Below are positions 18,696-28,959 of a stretch of DNA of 64,000 nucleotides, piece by piece; the stretch's first letter is position 1, and every line of letters begins with the position of its first letter. Below the pieces are notes generated by a model, which did no database searches, was not told where the DNA came from, and saw only the letters and a program-made list of their open reading frames with translations. Source of the DNA: Flavobacterium hydrocarbonoxydans (lineage in GTDB: Bacteria > Bacteroidota > Bacteroidia > Flavobacteriales > Flavobacteriaceae); the NCBI RefSeq assembly GCF_009789235.1, contig NZ_WSTB01000001.1:558001-622000 (forward strand), read 5' to 3'. Made by a program: the position numbers and the translations under genes.

Positions 18696-20633
18696 TTAAT
18701 AATCAAAACGTTTAAAGGCTTCGATTGCTTCGTATTCTGCCAACCCTAATTCATCATATAAAATGGCAGTGTTTTTATTACGATCTTCAGCCCTAACCCA
18801 AAACTCTCTCGAATCGTTACCCTGAAACATCACCCTGTCTTTTTGAGACTGGTGGTATAAAATGGCATGACGTTTTAATAATACTTCAGACGGACTAAGG
18901 GGTACCGCCATATCAATTTCGTGAATATCCCATTCGTGCCAGGCACCTCTGTACAGCCATAACCAGCAATCGTCCATGTATTTTTGCGGCTTCAATTCCT
19001 TCATGGCAGCAAAAATAGCATTCAGACATACCTCATGTGTACCGTGCGGATCAGCAAGATCACCTGCCGCAAATACCTGATGCGGTTTTATTTTGGCAAT
19101 GATATCCTTAACGATAGCAATATCGTCCGGACCTAGCGGGTTTTTCTTCACCTGTCCTGTTTCGTAAAACGGAAGATCTAAGAAATGTGTGTTTTCATCT
19201 TTTAAACCAATGTATCTTGTGGCTGCGTAAGACTCTCTTCGTCTGATCAGTCCTTTTAATTTTCGAACTTCTAAAGAATCTATCTGGTTTTCAGATTTGT
19301 TGTTCAGAAACTCTATAACCGATTTAAAGTTTATTTGTGCAGCAGCATCGCCAATAAAATCTTTACCAACTTCAGCAAATTTTAAAGCTTCATCATCAGT
19401 AACTGCAATATTTCCAGAGGTTTGATATACTACGTGTACATCATGTCCTTGTTTTATCAATTTTGAAAAAGTACCTCCCATTGATATTACGTCATCATCT
19501 GGGTGCGGACTAAAAAGAATGACTCTTTTTTGAGACGGATTGGCTCTTTCCGGACGATGAGAATCATCAGTATTTGGTTTTCCACCAGGCCATCCTGTAA
19601 TAGTATGCTGCAATACGTTGAACATATTAATATTCAAATCATAAGCAGAACCTTCCTGTGCCAATAGATCCGACATCCCGTTATTGTTATAATCACGGTC
19701 TGTTAGTTTTAATATAGACTGTTTTGTTTTTTGGCATAACCAAACAATCGCTTTGCTTTTTAATTCATGATTCCAGATACACTCTCCTACCAACCAAGGC
19801 GTTTTGAAACGCGTTAATTCAGAAGCAGCAGACTGATCTAAAACGAAAGTGGCATTTGAATGATTTTGTAAAAATGTAGCCGGAACTTCAGAACTAATAT
19901 CACCCTGAATCGTTCTTTTGATGATATCGGCTTTGTTTTGTCCCCAAGCCATTAATACAATTCTTTTTGATCGCATGATGGTAGAAACTCCCATGGTAAT
20001 GGCTCTTTTAGGAACATTATCAATACCATTAAAATCAGATGAGGCATCTACTCTTGTTATGTGATCCAGTGTAATAATACGGGTACCTGAATTGATGTGT
20101 GATCCCGGTTCGTTGAAACCTACGTGACCTGTACGACCAATTCCTAATAATTGAAAATCAAGACCTCCTGCGTTTTTAATATTCATTTCGTAGTCAATGC
20201 AATACTGATTTAGTTCATCAATAGCGATTGTACCATCCGGAATATTAACATTATCAGGATTAATATCAATATGATTAAAAAGATGCTGGTGCATGAAATA
20301 GTGATAACTCTGGTTATTCTCTTTATTCATCGGATAATATTCATCCAGATTAAAAGTGATAACGTTGCTAAAACTTAAACCCTCTTCTCTGTGCATTCTA
20401 ACCAATTCCTCATATACTTTAATAGGAGAAGAACCTGTTGCTAAACCTAGTACACAAGATTTTCCTTTTTCTTGTTTAGATCTAATTAACTGAGCGATTT
20501 CCTGCGCCACAATTACTGAAGCCTCTGCCGAATTTTTGAAGATTTCGTTGTGTATTTTTTCGAATCTTGTTTCTTCAAATTTTCCTGCACTTTTATAGCT
20601 AATATCAGGTTTTATTTCTAAAGCACTTTTCAT
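18696..20633 (-). CDS. nagB: Glucosamine-6-phosphate deaminase fused to a PIG-L/LmbE deacetylase domain
   Basis: The 645-residue cytoplasmic protein has an N-terminal NagB domain (about 25-275; GLATGSSPIKVYEELV, VITFNLDEYYPM, LLGIGRTGHVGFNEPGS), which turns GlcN-6-P into fructose-6-P and ammonia. The C-terminal half (about 370-640) is a PIG-L/LmbE domain with FSPHPDDDVISMGG and ADPHGTHEVC, the zinc-binding pattern of GlcNAc-type N-deacetylases. This architecture is common in Bacteroidota. No separate nagA is in the window, so the PIG-L half may supply deacetylation; that is inference. It is flanked by susD II and the GH20 gene in the locus. Confidence 0.94.
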   Translation of the reverse strand: MKSALEIKPDISYKSAGKFEETRFEKIHNEIFKNSAEASVIVAQEIAQLIRSKQEKGKSCVLGLATGSSPIKVYEELVRMHREEGLSFSNVITFNLDEYYPMNKENNQSYHYFMHQHLFNHIDINPDNVNIPDGTIAIDELNQYCIDYEMNIKNAGGLDFQLLGIGRTGHVGFNEPGSHINSGTRIITLDHITRVDASSDFNGIDNVPKRAITMGVSTIMRSKRIVLMAWGQNKADIIKRTIQGDISSEVPATFLQNHSNATFVLDQSAASELTRFKTPWLVGECIWNHELKSKAIVWLCQKTKQSILKLTDRDYNNNGMSDLLAQEGSAYDLNINMFNVLQHTITGWPGGKPNTDDSHRPERANPSQKRVILFSPHPDDDVISMGGTFSKLIKQGHDVHVVYQTSGNIAVTDDEALKFAEVGKDFIGDAAAQINFKSVIEFLNNKSENQIDSLEVRKLKGLIRRRESYAATRYIGLKDENTHFLDLPFYETGQVKKNPLGPDDIAIVKDIIAKIKPHQVFAAGDLADPHGTHEVCLNAIFAAMKELKPQKYMDDCWLWLYRGAWHEWDIHEIDMAVPLSPSEVLLKRHAILYHQSQKDRVMFQGNDSREFWVRAEDRNKNTAILYDELGLAEYEAIEAFKRFDY

Positions 20634-20746
20634 TTGTTTCTTTTTATAGTAATTACCACATTGGTTTTAGAAATGGCATAAGTAATTTGCATTACTTATA
20701 CCATTTACTAACCAAACTTATATTCTCTTTTTTTTTTTACTTTTTC

Positions 20747-22315
20747 TTAGAAGTTTGCTTTGTTAACATCCCACCAAAGTCTGGTAGCTCCGTTATCTGG
20801 TCCTCCTAATACTGCAACACCAGACTCAACTCCTTTAGGGTTGTTTGCTACTTCATTAGCAGAGAAAGGCAATCTTCTAACTCCTAATTCAGTGCTGATT
20901 ACACCACCACTTTTGTTGTTTGTGATTCTGAATAATTTTGGATATCCGGTTCTTCTGAACTCAGACCATGCTTCCTGTCCATCAGGATAAGTAGCAATCC
21001 ATTTTTGAGTAATAATTTTTTCAAGGTTAACCTCTTTGTCAGTTCCCCAAGCAACCGTAACTTTACTTACAGCAGCAGCATTGTTAGCAGCGTTTATAGG
21101 ATCAACATAGTTTTTAGGCATTTTAGTGTTATCAGCTAAATAAGCATCAGCACCTGCTACACCATTTTGTTCAAATGAAGCTTTAATACCAGACTCATAT
21201 AAACTTTGTGCAGTTCCGCCCATGTTCCATCCTCTTAATGCTCCTTCAGCTCTTAAGAAATAAACCTCAGCTGTTGACATCCAGGTAACTTCTCCAGTTT
21301 TTGTTCTGTCACCTGTTTGCGAAAATGCAGCATAAGTAGATGGTGTTGGATATACAATACCTGTTCTAACTCCTTTTATTTCACCTGGAACAATTGTAGA
21401 AGGATTCCAGTATTTAGCTAAACGCGGGTCGCCATAACCTCCTAAGATAGATTCCATATCAGCTCCCATGAACAATCCTCCCCAAGCATGGCTCATTACA
21501 TCAATTACATTCAAATCTAATGGAGATTTGATTTTCATAACATCTGCATTTGTACTAAGCACACCATAAGTCTGGTTAACTGCTTTTTCAGCTTCTGTTT
21601 TAGCTAAAGAAGGATTAACTTTAGAAACACGCATTGCCAGTCTTAAACGTAAAGAGTTTGCATATTTAACCCATTGAGAATAACTACCAGCACAAGAAGA
21701 CTGATCTGTTTGAGTAAATTTAGACTCCTCTTTTGCAGCAATTCTCGCACTCAAATCTGTAACAGCAAAGTCTAGATCTTTAAACATTTGTGTGTAGATT
21801 TCTTCCTGAGAATCATAAGTAGCTAAACCTTCAGCTCCAAATTTAGAATATACAGCTGGTCCGTACATATCTGTAATTCTTTGCATGGTAGCAACTTTGA
21901 TAATCAAAGACCAGGCATAAAACTGATCGTATTTACCCTCAGCTCTTTGCTTAACTTTATGAAGATTTGCAATAATATTTACATAAGCATCATCCCAGGC
22001 ATATCCATTCCAACCCGCATTTAATGCGTAGTTATGATTGTTTACCCCTCCAAATTCATTTGGAGTCGTCATATATCCTGACCAGCCATCTGCCTGCAAA
22101 CTTTGTTGCAATTGATATTGCCAGGTAACATCAGAAATATACAATCTTGTAAATGCAGGCTTAATTAAACTTTTAATGTTATTAAAATTTTGTTCTAAAT
22201 CAGCTGTAGTTGCCCCAACCTGATTTTGATTTAACTCCTCGAAATTATCTGTACAACTTACAGCTGCAAGTAAAGAGAAGCAAATTGCTGTTCTTTTTAT
22301 TTTATTTAGTGTCAT
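20747..22315 (-). CDS. susD: SusD-like chitooligosaccharide-binding lipoprotein, pair II
   Basis: The 522-residue protein belongs to the SusD/RagB (SusD-like 2) family of surface glycan-binding lipoproteins. The lipobox is at LLAAVSC with lipidated C21, followed by TDNFEELNQNQVG. TPR-like helices hold WVKYANSLRLRLAMRVSKVNP and the family motif EVYFLRAEGALRGW; the C-terminus has RFYxxx-like LGVRRLPFSANE. The gene starts 10 bp after the stop of the susC gene, and the pair forms a TonB-dependent import complex. Equivalent proteins in F. johnsoniae are the CusD proteins of the chitin locus. Confidence 0.93.
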   Translation of the reverse strand: MTLNKIKRTAICFSLLAAVSCTDNFEELNQNQVGATTADLEQNFNNIKSLIKPAFTRLYISDVTWQYQLQQSLQADGWSGYMTTPNEFGGVNNHNYALNAGWNGYAWDDAYVNIIANLHKVKQRAEGKYDQFYAWSLIIKVATMQRITDMYGPAVYSKFGAEGLATYDSQEEIYTQMFKDLDFAVTDLSARIAAKEESKFTQTDQSSCAGSYSQWVKYANSLRLRLAMRVSKVNPSLAKTEAEKAVNQTYGVLSTNADVMKIKSPLDLNVIDVMSHAWGGLFMGADMESILGGYGDPRLAKYWNPSTIVPGEIKGVRTGIVYPTPSTYAAFSQTGDRTKTGEVTWMSTAEVYFLRAEGALRGWNMGGTAQSLYESGIKASFEQNGVAGADAYLADNTKMPKNYVDPINAANNAAAVSKVTVAWGTDKEVNLEKIITQKWIATYPDGQEAWSEFRRTGYPKLFRITNNKSGGVISTELGVRRLPFSANEVANNPKGVESGVAVLGGPDNGATRLWWDVNKANF

Positions 22316-22325
22316 GATTGTAAGT

Positions 22326-25300
22326 TTAGAATGTTAAGTTTAAATTAAGACCAATACTTCTTGTTGATGGCATTCCGAACACATCAACACCTTGTAAACC
22401 TTCACCAGTACTTAAAGCTACGTTTGGATCGAATGGCGCATCTTTATAAATAAAGAATAAGTTTCTTGCTATTAACGAAAGACTAGCTGATTGTACGAAT
22501 GGTAATGTTTTTTTATTAAAAGTATAACCTATCGAAATCTCTCTAACATTTACATTAGTTGCATCATATACATATTCTCCTGTTACTCCATTTCTACCAG
22601 AGTTATTGCTGTAGTAAGTAAATGGATCTTGCGAAGTTACCGCAGTACCATCACTAGCCTTTACACCATTAAGCTGAACACTTCCAGCATTTCTGGCATC
22701 ACCAGTAGCTTTAGAAACTCCATTAAAGTCATTGATTGCCTGAGTTAAGCTTAAAACTTCACCTCCAAAACGGCCATCAATTAAGATATTAGCAGTAAAG
22801 GCTCCAAATTTGAACGTATTTGACCAACCTAACATAAAATCAGGATTTGCGTTACCTACTTCTTCCCAATCTGTTCTTTGAATTGTTCCATCATCATTAA
22901 CTAATACTCTTCCCTGAGCATCTTTTTTAAAGTTAATACCTTCAATTACTCCAAAAGGTCTTCCTTCAACTAATGAAAATCTATAGTTGTTTGATCCTGG
23001 ATCAGTCAAAACAATTCTTCCGTTTGCACTTTCAGCTGGAATATCATTTACTTTACTCTTATTTTGAGAATAGTTAATTCTTGATTCCCATTTGAATTTA
23101 TCAGTTTTAACTATATCAGCAAATAAAACAACCTCAAAACCATTGTTTGAAATACTTCCTGCATTGATACCATAAAAAGTATATCCATTAGCATTTGTAG
23201 ATTCAGCAGGAATTTGAATAAATTGGTTTTTAGTTTCTGAGTTATAATAGGAAACCTCAAAACCTAATCTGTTATTAAACATTCTCCATTCAGTACCTAA
23301 TTCAAATTCAGATTTTAATTCCGGTTTTAAATCGGTACCTGGTTTTGGACCAACTGTAGGATTAACAATGTTTCCTGCAACAATACTTGCAGTTGGGCTT
23401 GTAATAAAAGCAGAAATATCATTACCAACCTGTGCATAAGTAGCACGAACTTTACCAAAGCTAATAAAGTCTGGCATTGTAGTCATATCACTAAGAATTG
23501 CTGTTGCACCTACAGAAGGATAAAAGAAACTTGGGCTATCCGTATTTACTAAAGTAGAAGACCAGTCATTTCTTGCAGCAAGATCTAAGAATAAATAATT
23601 TTTATAACCAAATGTTGTAGCAGCAAATACAGATTGTACTTCTCTGGCAGCACCAGTCTGAACGTTTCCGTTATTGTTTACGAAGTTACCTAATGTAAAA
23701 ATGTTATCATAAACAAGACCTCCACCAATTCCTGAGTCTAATGTTAGACCAGTAGCTCTAGAACTGTTGATACTTGTTCCAAGTGTTCCATTAAATGAAA
23801 AATCTTCATTAATATCTGTATTAAACAAAGCAATTAAATCTGCATAGTTTTGAGTTCCAACTATGTTTGAGTTAATATATCTACCTGTTGGATGCACTAA
23901 AGAAGTAGCAGAACCAGCATACATTTCTTTCTCAAAAGTACTTTCAGTTCTATTATAACTATATCTTGAAGTTAAATGAAACCACTCAGCAATTTTATAA
24001 TCTAAAGCAATTGCTCCATTGAAAAAAGTATTTGTATCAAGAGATTTTTGCTTGTTGATTTGCCAGTATGGATTTTCATTACTTTCGTTTACAGCAGCAA
24101 ATCCAGGGTAGTTTTGTGTCATCATGTTTGTTACAGGATCAAAAACTTCATACGTTTTTAAATCATTTAAACTAAAAGATCTTGGATGAGAGAAAACACC
24201 GCTTATTGGGTTAAAATACAAACCATTTACTGGTCTGTTATTGATTTTTTGAGTTACATAATTTCCTGTAACAGCTACACTTAATTTATCATCAAAGAAT
24301 TTACTTGTCTGACGAACACCAAAGTTATGCTTCATAATTTCATTTCCTGGCATGATACCCGTACCGTTAGTATTAGCATACGTTAAACTTGTACTAGCAC
24401 CATCTGTAGATTTAGAGAAAGACATAGAGGTAATTTGAGTAGTTCCTGTATTAAAGAAATCTTTAATTTCATCATCTCCATCTACTTTTTGTTTTGCTCC
24501 CCAAGATCTTGGATCACCCACATTAGAAGCATAATCAGATTGGAATTCTGGTAAATAAGCAGCAGAATCAAAAGTAGTAACAGAGTTTACATTAAATGAT
24601 TCAACACCTACTTTTCCTTTTTTAGAAGAAAGTAAAATTACACCATTAGCTCCCTGGCTACCATATAATACAGAAGCAGCAGCACCTTTAAGAACTGTCA
24701 TTCCTTCGTAATCATCCGGGTTAATCAACGATACTACATCTCCACCGTCTTTGTTACCTCCGGCAAGATCTCCAAATGTTCCGTTTGGCTGACCTGAACC
24801 TGCATTATACAACGGAATACCATCGATAACATACAAAGGCTGGTTATTAGTAAATGATGAATTACCACGAATCACTACTTTTGTAGATCCACCAGCACCT
24901 GATGAACTCTTAGTAACGGCAACACCCGCAATTTTACCTGCAACTGTGTTCACAAGGTTGGCATCTTTTACACGAGTTAACTCTTCTCCTTTAAGCTCTT
25001 GTGCAGCATAAGTCAAAGATTTTCTTGTTTTCTTGATACCTAATGAAGTTACTACAACTTCATTTAATGAATTTGAAGATGCCTGAACCATTTTAACATT
25101 TATTGTAGTAGCATCTCCTACAACGATGTTTTGTGTTTCCAAACCTACATACGTAAAAACTAAGGTTTGTCCTTTTTGTGCATCTACAGCAAATACACCA
25201 TCAAAATCGGTAACTGTACCTTTCTGACCTCCCTGTACAGCAACAGATGCCCCTGGTAACGGCATCCCATCAGAATCTGTAATCACACCTTTGATACTTT

Positions 25301-25364
25301 TTACCTGAGCAAGCGAAACTTGCGCTGTAAAAACAATCATAAAGATTAAGAAAATTTTTTTCAT
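22326..25364 (-). CDS. susC: SusC-like TonB-dependent transporter, pair II
   Basis: The 1012-residue outer-membrane transporter has a signal peptide (1-19), a carboxypeptidase-regulatory-like domain ([20 protein letters not shown], about 24-105), a TonB-box region with [10 protein letters not shown], a plug domain with the family motif [10 protein letters not shown] near residue 178, and a 22-strand barrel ending in LNLNLTF. It should import chitooligosaccharides with the SusD protein that follows. It is preceded by a 73-bp regulatory block shared with susC I and is separated from chiB by a terminator and a minisatellite, so it probably starts its own transcript. Confidence 0.95.
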   Translation of the reverse strand: MKKIFLIFMIVFTAQVSLAQVKSIKGVITDSDGMPLPGASVAVQGGQKGTVTDFDGVFAVDAQKGQTLVFTYVGLETQNIVVGDATTINVKMVQASSNSLNEVVVTSLGIKKTRKSLTYAAQELKGEELTRVKDANLVNTVAGKIAGVAVTKSSSGAGGSTKVVIRGNSSFTNNQPLYVIDGIPLYNAGSGQPNGTFGDLAGGNKDGGDVVSLINPDDYEGMTVLKGAAASVLYGSQGANGVILLSSKKGKVGVESFNVNSVTTFDSAAYLPEFQSDYASNVGDPRSWGAKQKVDGDDEIKDFFNTGTTQITSMSFSKSTDGASTSLTYANTNGTGIMPGNEIMKHNFGVRQTSKFFDDKLSVAVTGNYVTQKINNRPVNGLYFNPISGVFSHPRSFSLNDLKTYEVFDPVTNMMTQNYPGFAAVNESNENPYWQINKQKSLDTNTFFNGAIALDYKIAEWFHLTSRYSYNRTESTFEKEMYAGSATSLVHPTGRYINSNIVGTQNYADLIALFNTDINEDFSFNGTLGTSINSSRATGLTLDSGIGGGLVYDNIFTLGNFVNNNGNVQTGAAREVQSVFAATTFGYKNYLFLDLAARNDWSSTLVNTDSPSFFYPSVGATAILSDMTTMPDFISFGKVRATYAQVGNDISAFITSPTASIVAGNIVNPTVGPKPGTDLKPELKSEFELGTEWRMFNNRLGFEVSYYNSETKNQFIQIPAESTNANGYTFYGINAGSISNNGFEVVLFADIVKTDKFKWESRINYSQNKSKVNDIPAESANGRIVLTDPGSNNYRFSLVEGRPFGVIEGINFKKDAQGRVLVNDDGTIQRTDWEEVGNANPDFMLGWSNTFKFGAFTANILIDGRFGGEVLSLTQAINDFNGVSKATGDARNAGSVQLNGVKASDGTAVTSQDPFTYYSNNSGRNGVTGEYVYDATNVNVREISIGYTFNKKTLPFVQSASLSLIARNLFFIYKDAPFDPNVALSTGEGLQGVDVFGMPSTRSIGLNLNLTF

Positions 25365-25426
25365 GTTTATTTATTTTTGTTAGTTATGATGTAAATTTAT
25401 TCTTAACGTATTGTTAAAAAAAATAA

Positions 25427-25499
25427 ATTATACAAACTGTCATAAACTTTAAACAAACGACATAAAACTTTCAATAATACGTTTTGCGAAAACGTTTTC
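25427..25499 (-). promoter_or_regulatory. Conserved 73-bp upstream block of susC II
   Basis: This block aligns without gaps to 32221-32293, upstream of susC I, at 57 of 73 identical positions (counted by hand). On the minus strand it has GAAAACGTTTTC (perfect palindrome, 25488-25499), AAAACGT repeated 13 bp apart, and two GTTTGT boxes with 21-bp period, the second running into TTTGTATAAT. It starts 62 bp before the ATG. Twenty-one-bp direct repeats are typical of LytTR regulator sites, and a LytTR gene is in the locus. Confidence 0.7.
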
Positions 25500-25762
25500 A
25501 CTTTAATGTATTATAACATTACTGAGGTTTTACTAGAATTTTATTTAAGAAATCAGTAGTTTCATTGTAAATACTGTTACCACTAGCTTATCCTTTATAT
25601 AATGAAGCCTTTAGTTAAAAATTAAGATTCTTTTAAGGGTTTCAAGACTTCTATATTCCGTTAAAAATTTTCTTCTTTTAAAAAAAACAAACTATTCAAA
25701 AAGGTTTTTGGGCTTCAATTAGTACTATAACATTATCCATACCTATTTGAAACTTCATTTAT

Positions 25763-26183
25763 GAGGTTCTAAACCCCGTTAGATAGGTTCCAAACTCCGT
25801 CAGACAGGTTCCGAACCCCGTTAGACAGGTTATCTACCAGGTCTAACCCGGTTCTGAACCTATCTGACCCGGTCCCGAACCTGTCTGGATAGGTTCTAAG
25901 GTCCGTTCGATAGGTTCCGAACCTATCCGGACCTGGTCTGGAACCTATCTGGATAGGTTCCGAACCTATCTAGCGGGGTTCCGAACCTATCCCAACCCGG
26001 TCTGGAACCTATCCAGCGGGGTTTGGAACCTGTCTAGCGGGGTTCGGAACCTGTCTGACGGAGTTTGGAACCTATCTGGAGGGGTTACGAACCTATCGGA
26101 CGGAGTTTGGAACCTGTCGGGATAGGCCTTTCGCCTATCCAACTTAATCTGAAACCGGTATAGGATAGGCGCAAGGCCTATCT
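25763..26183. repeat. GC-rich 21-bp minisatellite with inverted halves
   Basis: About 17-18 degenerate 21-bp units run from 25763 to about 26130. In the right part, units read like GAACCTATCTAGCGGGGTTCC. In the left part they read as the reverse complement, so the array changes orientation and could fold on itself. The GGTTCCGAACC cores are near-palindromes. Two hairpins close the array: GGATAGGC/GCCTATCC (about 26118-26140) and GATAGGC/GCCTATC (about 26164-26183). GC content is clearly higher than the surroundings. The gap 25365-26326 also holds the susC II block and the chiB terminator; 25500-25760 shows nothing. Confidence 0.9.
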
Positions 26184-26237
26184 CCACAATAATGATGGGG
26201 ATTGATTGATGTATTAGATTTGAAAAAATAAAAAAAA

Positions 26238-26262
26238 CCTTTTGAGAATAAATCTCAAAAGG
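26238..26262 (-). terminator. Terminator after chiB
   Basis: A perfect 10-bp stem (CCTTTTGAGA with TCTCAAAAGG) and 5-nt loop is followed on the minus strand by a T-run. It lies 65 bp after the chiB stop and ends the susC I-susD I-chiB transcript. Confidence 0.85.
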
Positions 26263-26326
26263 CTTCTAGAATATAACAACAACAAATAAATACTTATTCT
26301 TACCCGGTGCTGTGCTTTAATTCATC

Positions 26327-27346
26327 TTAATTTCCACACATCCCCGAAGTTTTATATCCTAATGCATTGTATTTTTTATGAATAACATCTAATAACGAAT
26401 ATTGATCAAAGGTGTCTTGTGCAATTTCCCAAATCATGATGCCTCCACTAGTCTCAGATGCTAAAATAACTTTCTGTTCGATAGTCGGTCTTCCGTTATA
26501 ATAAATTTTGCCTAACTCATCTTTGTCTGCAAACTGCGTACCTGCTGCTACCATTTGAGCATAGGTTGCACTGGTTACCTCGGCATTGGTAAAATTATAT
26601 CCGTAAAAAGGTACCCCCAGAGTGAGTTTGTCCTTGGCAACACCTTGTAGTTTTCCCCAAAAATCGATACCTTCTTTGGCAAACTCAAACGAACTGTGCT
26701 GACCCGGTTTATCTGGCGACCATGGTCCTGTACTATCATAGGCCATAATGTTTATAAAATCGAAAGCATTTAAAGCTGCCGTGGATATGTTTACAAATCG
26801 GGTATTATTAGGCAGAGCCGATGTAATGAGCAAGTTTTTGCTTTTTAAACTTTCTTTTAGTTCCAAAACAAATCCGCTGTAACCACTTGTTACGGCATCC
26901 CATTCCAGATCGACATCTACACCATCTAATTGATGAAGTTCTACAAATTGTACAATCTTCTTAATAAATTCAGGGCGGTTTTCAGGCGTATCAATAAGGT
27001 TGGACCAATTGGCCGCTACTTCTGATGAAATTACTCCACCAGCAACCGAAATACAAATTTTGATACTAGGATTTACAGTTCGGACATATTTAATCAGGGG
27101 ATCAATATTTTTGTCTATTACTAAATTTCCCTGTGCATCCGGATTGGCAAATGCCAGATTAAGATGCGTGAGTTTGCAAAACTGCAGCGACTGCATTTTA
27201 TCAAAATTGTGTGTCGCTAAATAGCCTACCACTCTCGCTGTTTTGGTAATAGGTTTTTCAGGATCTAAATCCTTTTGTCCTGAACAGCTTGTAAAAAAAG
27301 AACTTACCAAAAAAAGGATGCCTAATAAGGCTTTATTTTTAATCAT
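26327..27346 (-). CDS. chiB: GH18 chitinase lipoprotein ChiB
   Basis: The 339-residue lipoprotein has a lipobox FFTSC (lipidated C21) and one GH18 barrel. The catalytic motif is DGVDVDLE (141-148, acid E148). Other GH18 landmarks are ICISVAGG, INIMAYDS near residue 208, LTLGVPFYGYNF and IMIWEIAQDT. It should sit in the outer membrane and cut chitooligosaccharides near the SusCD importers. It is the third gene of the susC I-susD I-chiB unit, 84 bp after susD I, and is followed by a terminator. Gene order matches the F. johnsoniae chitin locus. Confidence 0.94.
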   Translation of the reverse strand: MIKNKALLGILFLVSSFFTSCSGQKDLDPEKPITKTARVVGYLATHNFDKMQSLQFCKLTHLNLAFANPDAQGNLVIDKNIDPLIKYVRTVNPSIKICISVAGGVISSEVAANWSNLIDTPENRPEFIKKIVQFVELHQLDGVDVDLEWDAVTSGYSGFVLELKESLKSKNLLITSALPNNTRFVNISTAALNAFDFINIMAYDSTGPWSPDKPGQHSSFEFAKEGIDFWGKLQGVAKDKLTLGVPFYGYNFTNAEVTSATYAQMVAAGTQFADKDELGKIYYNGRPTIEQKVILASETSGGIMIWEIAQDTFDQYSLLDVIHKKYNALGYKTSGMCGN

Positions 27347-27430
27347 AATTGCGAATTTAAACGGTTGTTTTCATTTTAATTAAGGTTAAAACAATACCCT
27401 ATTAGACATAACTTTCTTTTTAAGATTATA

Positions 27431-28948
27431 TTAGTTTACATCCCACCAAACTTTTCCATTCCAGTCATTTGTTCCGCCTAGTCTCGCTACAGCATCTAAA
27501 TAATTGGCTTCATTTTTCTGCATCTCATCATTAGGGTAATACAAACGGGTAGGTGTTTTGCCTCCATTTCCATTATCAGGATTGGTTATAGGTAATAAAT
27601 GAGGGTATCCTGTTCTTCTCCAGTTAGAATACGCTTCGATACTATTGAATAAATAAGTAACCCAGATTTGAGTTCCTATTTGTTCCATTTCGGTTCCAGC
27701 TACTAAGGGGTTAGCATTTACGTAAGTATCAATACTTGCCTGACTTGCCGGAGCTGCACCATAAATTTCTAATTGTTTGACACCAGCTTCTACTCCTTTT
27801 TTATAATAGTCAGCTGCTGATCCTGAAACCCAGCCTCTGAAAGCTGCTTCTGCCAATAACAATTGTGTTTCTGAATAACTCACGTGCAAAAATGGAGTTG
27901 TTCTTAGTTTTAAATAAGGCTGAATACCTGAAGCAGCATTAGAGCCTCCCGGAATATCCCATCTAAAAGTTCCCGGACGAATTCCTTCGTATAATTTTTC
28001 GCCAGGCGCTACAGGCCCCCAATTTACACTTCCCATTTTTGGCGTAGCAATCATGGTTAGTCTAGGGTCGCCATTATCTCTTAAATAGTCAATCAGTAAT
28101 GAACTAAAATGATCTCCATGCTCATCAGATATATAACCATAAGACAATCCATTTCCTCTAAAATCAAGGGTAGCCGGATTATCATTAAAAGGAAAATCCA
28201 AATGACGCATAATACAGTTGTCTGCATTGCTTTCGAAAACACCATTTTGTAAAGCTGCTTTTGCTTGTTTTTCAGCTTCAGCAGGAGTTACCTCAGATAT
28301 TCTCATTGCCAGACGCAAGCGCAGGGTATTGGCTAATTTTTTCCATTTAGATACATCTCCATTATAAAACAAATCTCCTTTTATTGCTCCACCATTAGCA
28401 TTTAACTGCGCATAAGCTTCCTGCAATTCGCTAAAAAAGGCAGCGTAAATATCTTGTTGTTTATCATACTTAGGCGTTATAATTCCTTTAGAAAAAGCCA
28501 TACCAGCTTCAGAATACGGAACATCACCATAAATATCTGTTAAACGATGTGCGATCATTACGCGCATAATTTTAGCCACTGCATTCATATTTACAGCTGT
28601 CTCATCACCGCTTGTTTTATCAATAATATCGACAACACTTTTTATTTCGTTAGCATACGCGTTACGCCATAAAGCTGTTGCATATTCATCTACTCTCTTA
28701 AACTTGCTGCCATATTCTGTTACAGCCCATGATCCGGAATAATGCTGCACAAAACCACCTGCATATATCAGGTTTGTTCTATGCTGATAATATCCGTCAC
28801 CAGACAAACACAATTGTGTAAAGGTAAGCTGACCCGCTGGGTTAGGAGATAACGCTACCGGATCTTTTACCAGTTCGTCAAAGTTTTCTGTACAGCCTAC
28901 TACTGTAAATACAGCAAGTGTGGCTATTATTATATTTTTAATTTTCAT
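27431..28948 (-). CDS. susD: SusD-like chitooligosaccharide-binding lipoprotein, pair I
   Basis: The 505-residue SusD-like (SusD-like 2 group) surface lipoprotein has its lipobox at AVFTVVGC, lipidated C19, followed by TENFDELVKDP. TPR-like helices include WKKLANTLRLRLAMRISEV, and SYSETQLLLAEAAFRGW is the usual C-terminal helix motif. The start lies 11 bp after susC I. It is clearly related to pair II but only moderately similar, so the two pairs may prefer different chain lengths; that is inference. Confidence 0.93.
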   Translation of the reverse strand: MKIKNIIIATLAVFTVVGCTENFDELVKDPVALSPNPAGQLTFTQLCLSGDGYYQHRTNLIYAGGFVQHYSGSWAVTEYGSKFKRVDEYATALWRNAYANEIKSVVDIIDKTSGDETAVNMNAVAKIMRVMIAHRLTDIYGDVPYSEAGMAFSKGIITPKYDKQQDIYAAFFSELQEAYAQLNANGGAIKGDLFYNGDVSKWKKLANTLRLRLAMRISEVTPAEAEKQAKAALQNGVFESNADNCIMRHLDFPFNDNPATLDFRGNGLSYGYISDEHGDHFSSLLIDYLRDNGDPRLTMIATPKMGSVNWGPVAPGEKLYEGIRPGTFRWDIPGGSNAASGIQPYLKLRTTPFLHVSYSETQLLLAEAAFRGWVSGSAADYYKKGVEAGVKQLEIYGAAPASQASIDTYVNANPLVAGTEMEQIGTQIWVTYLFNSIEAYSNWRRTGYPHLLPITNPDNGNGGKTPTRLYYPNDEMQKNEANYLDAVARLGGTNDWNGKVWWDVN

Positions 28949-28959
28949 GATTTACTTTT

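Noticed and set aside
25488..25499. LacI-type operator GAAAACGTTTTC as sole regulator site of susC II
   Set aside because: The palindrome is only partly kept upstream of susC I and no LacI gene is in the locus; the 21-bp repeats with a LytTR gene fit better. It stays possible as a second site.
25763..26183. CRISPR array
   Set aside because: Units are contiguous 21-mers with no unique spacers of constant length, are degenerate, and no cas genes are nearby.
25987..26187. 66-residue ORF with DRFQTP-type heptad repeats on the minus strand
   Set aside because: It follows automatically from a 21-bp repeat with no stop in one frame. The start is a GTG with no context support and the array changes orientation within the wider region.
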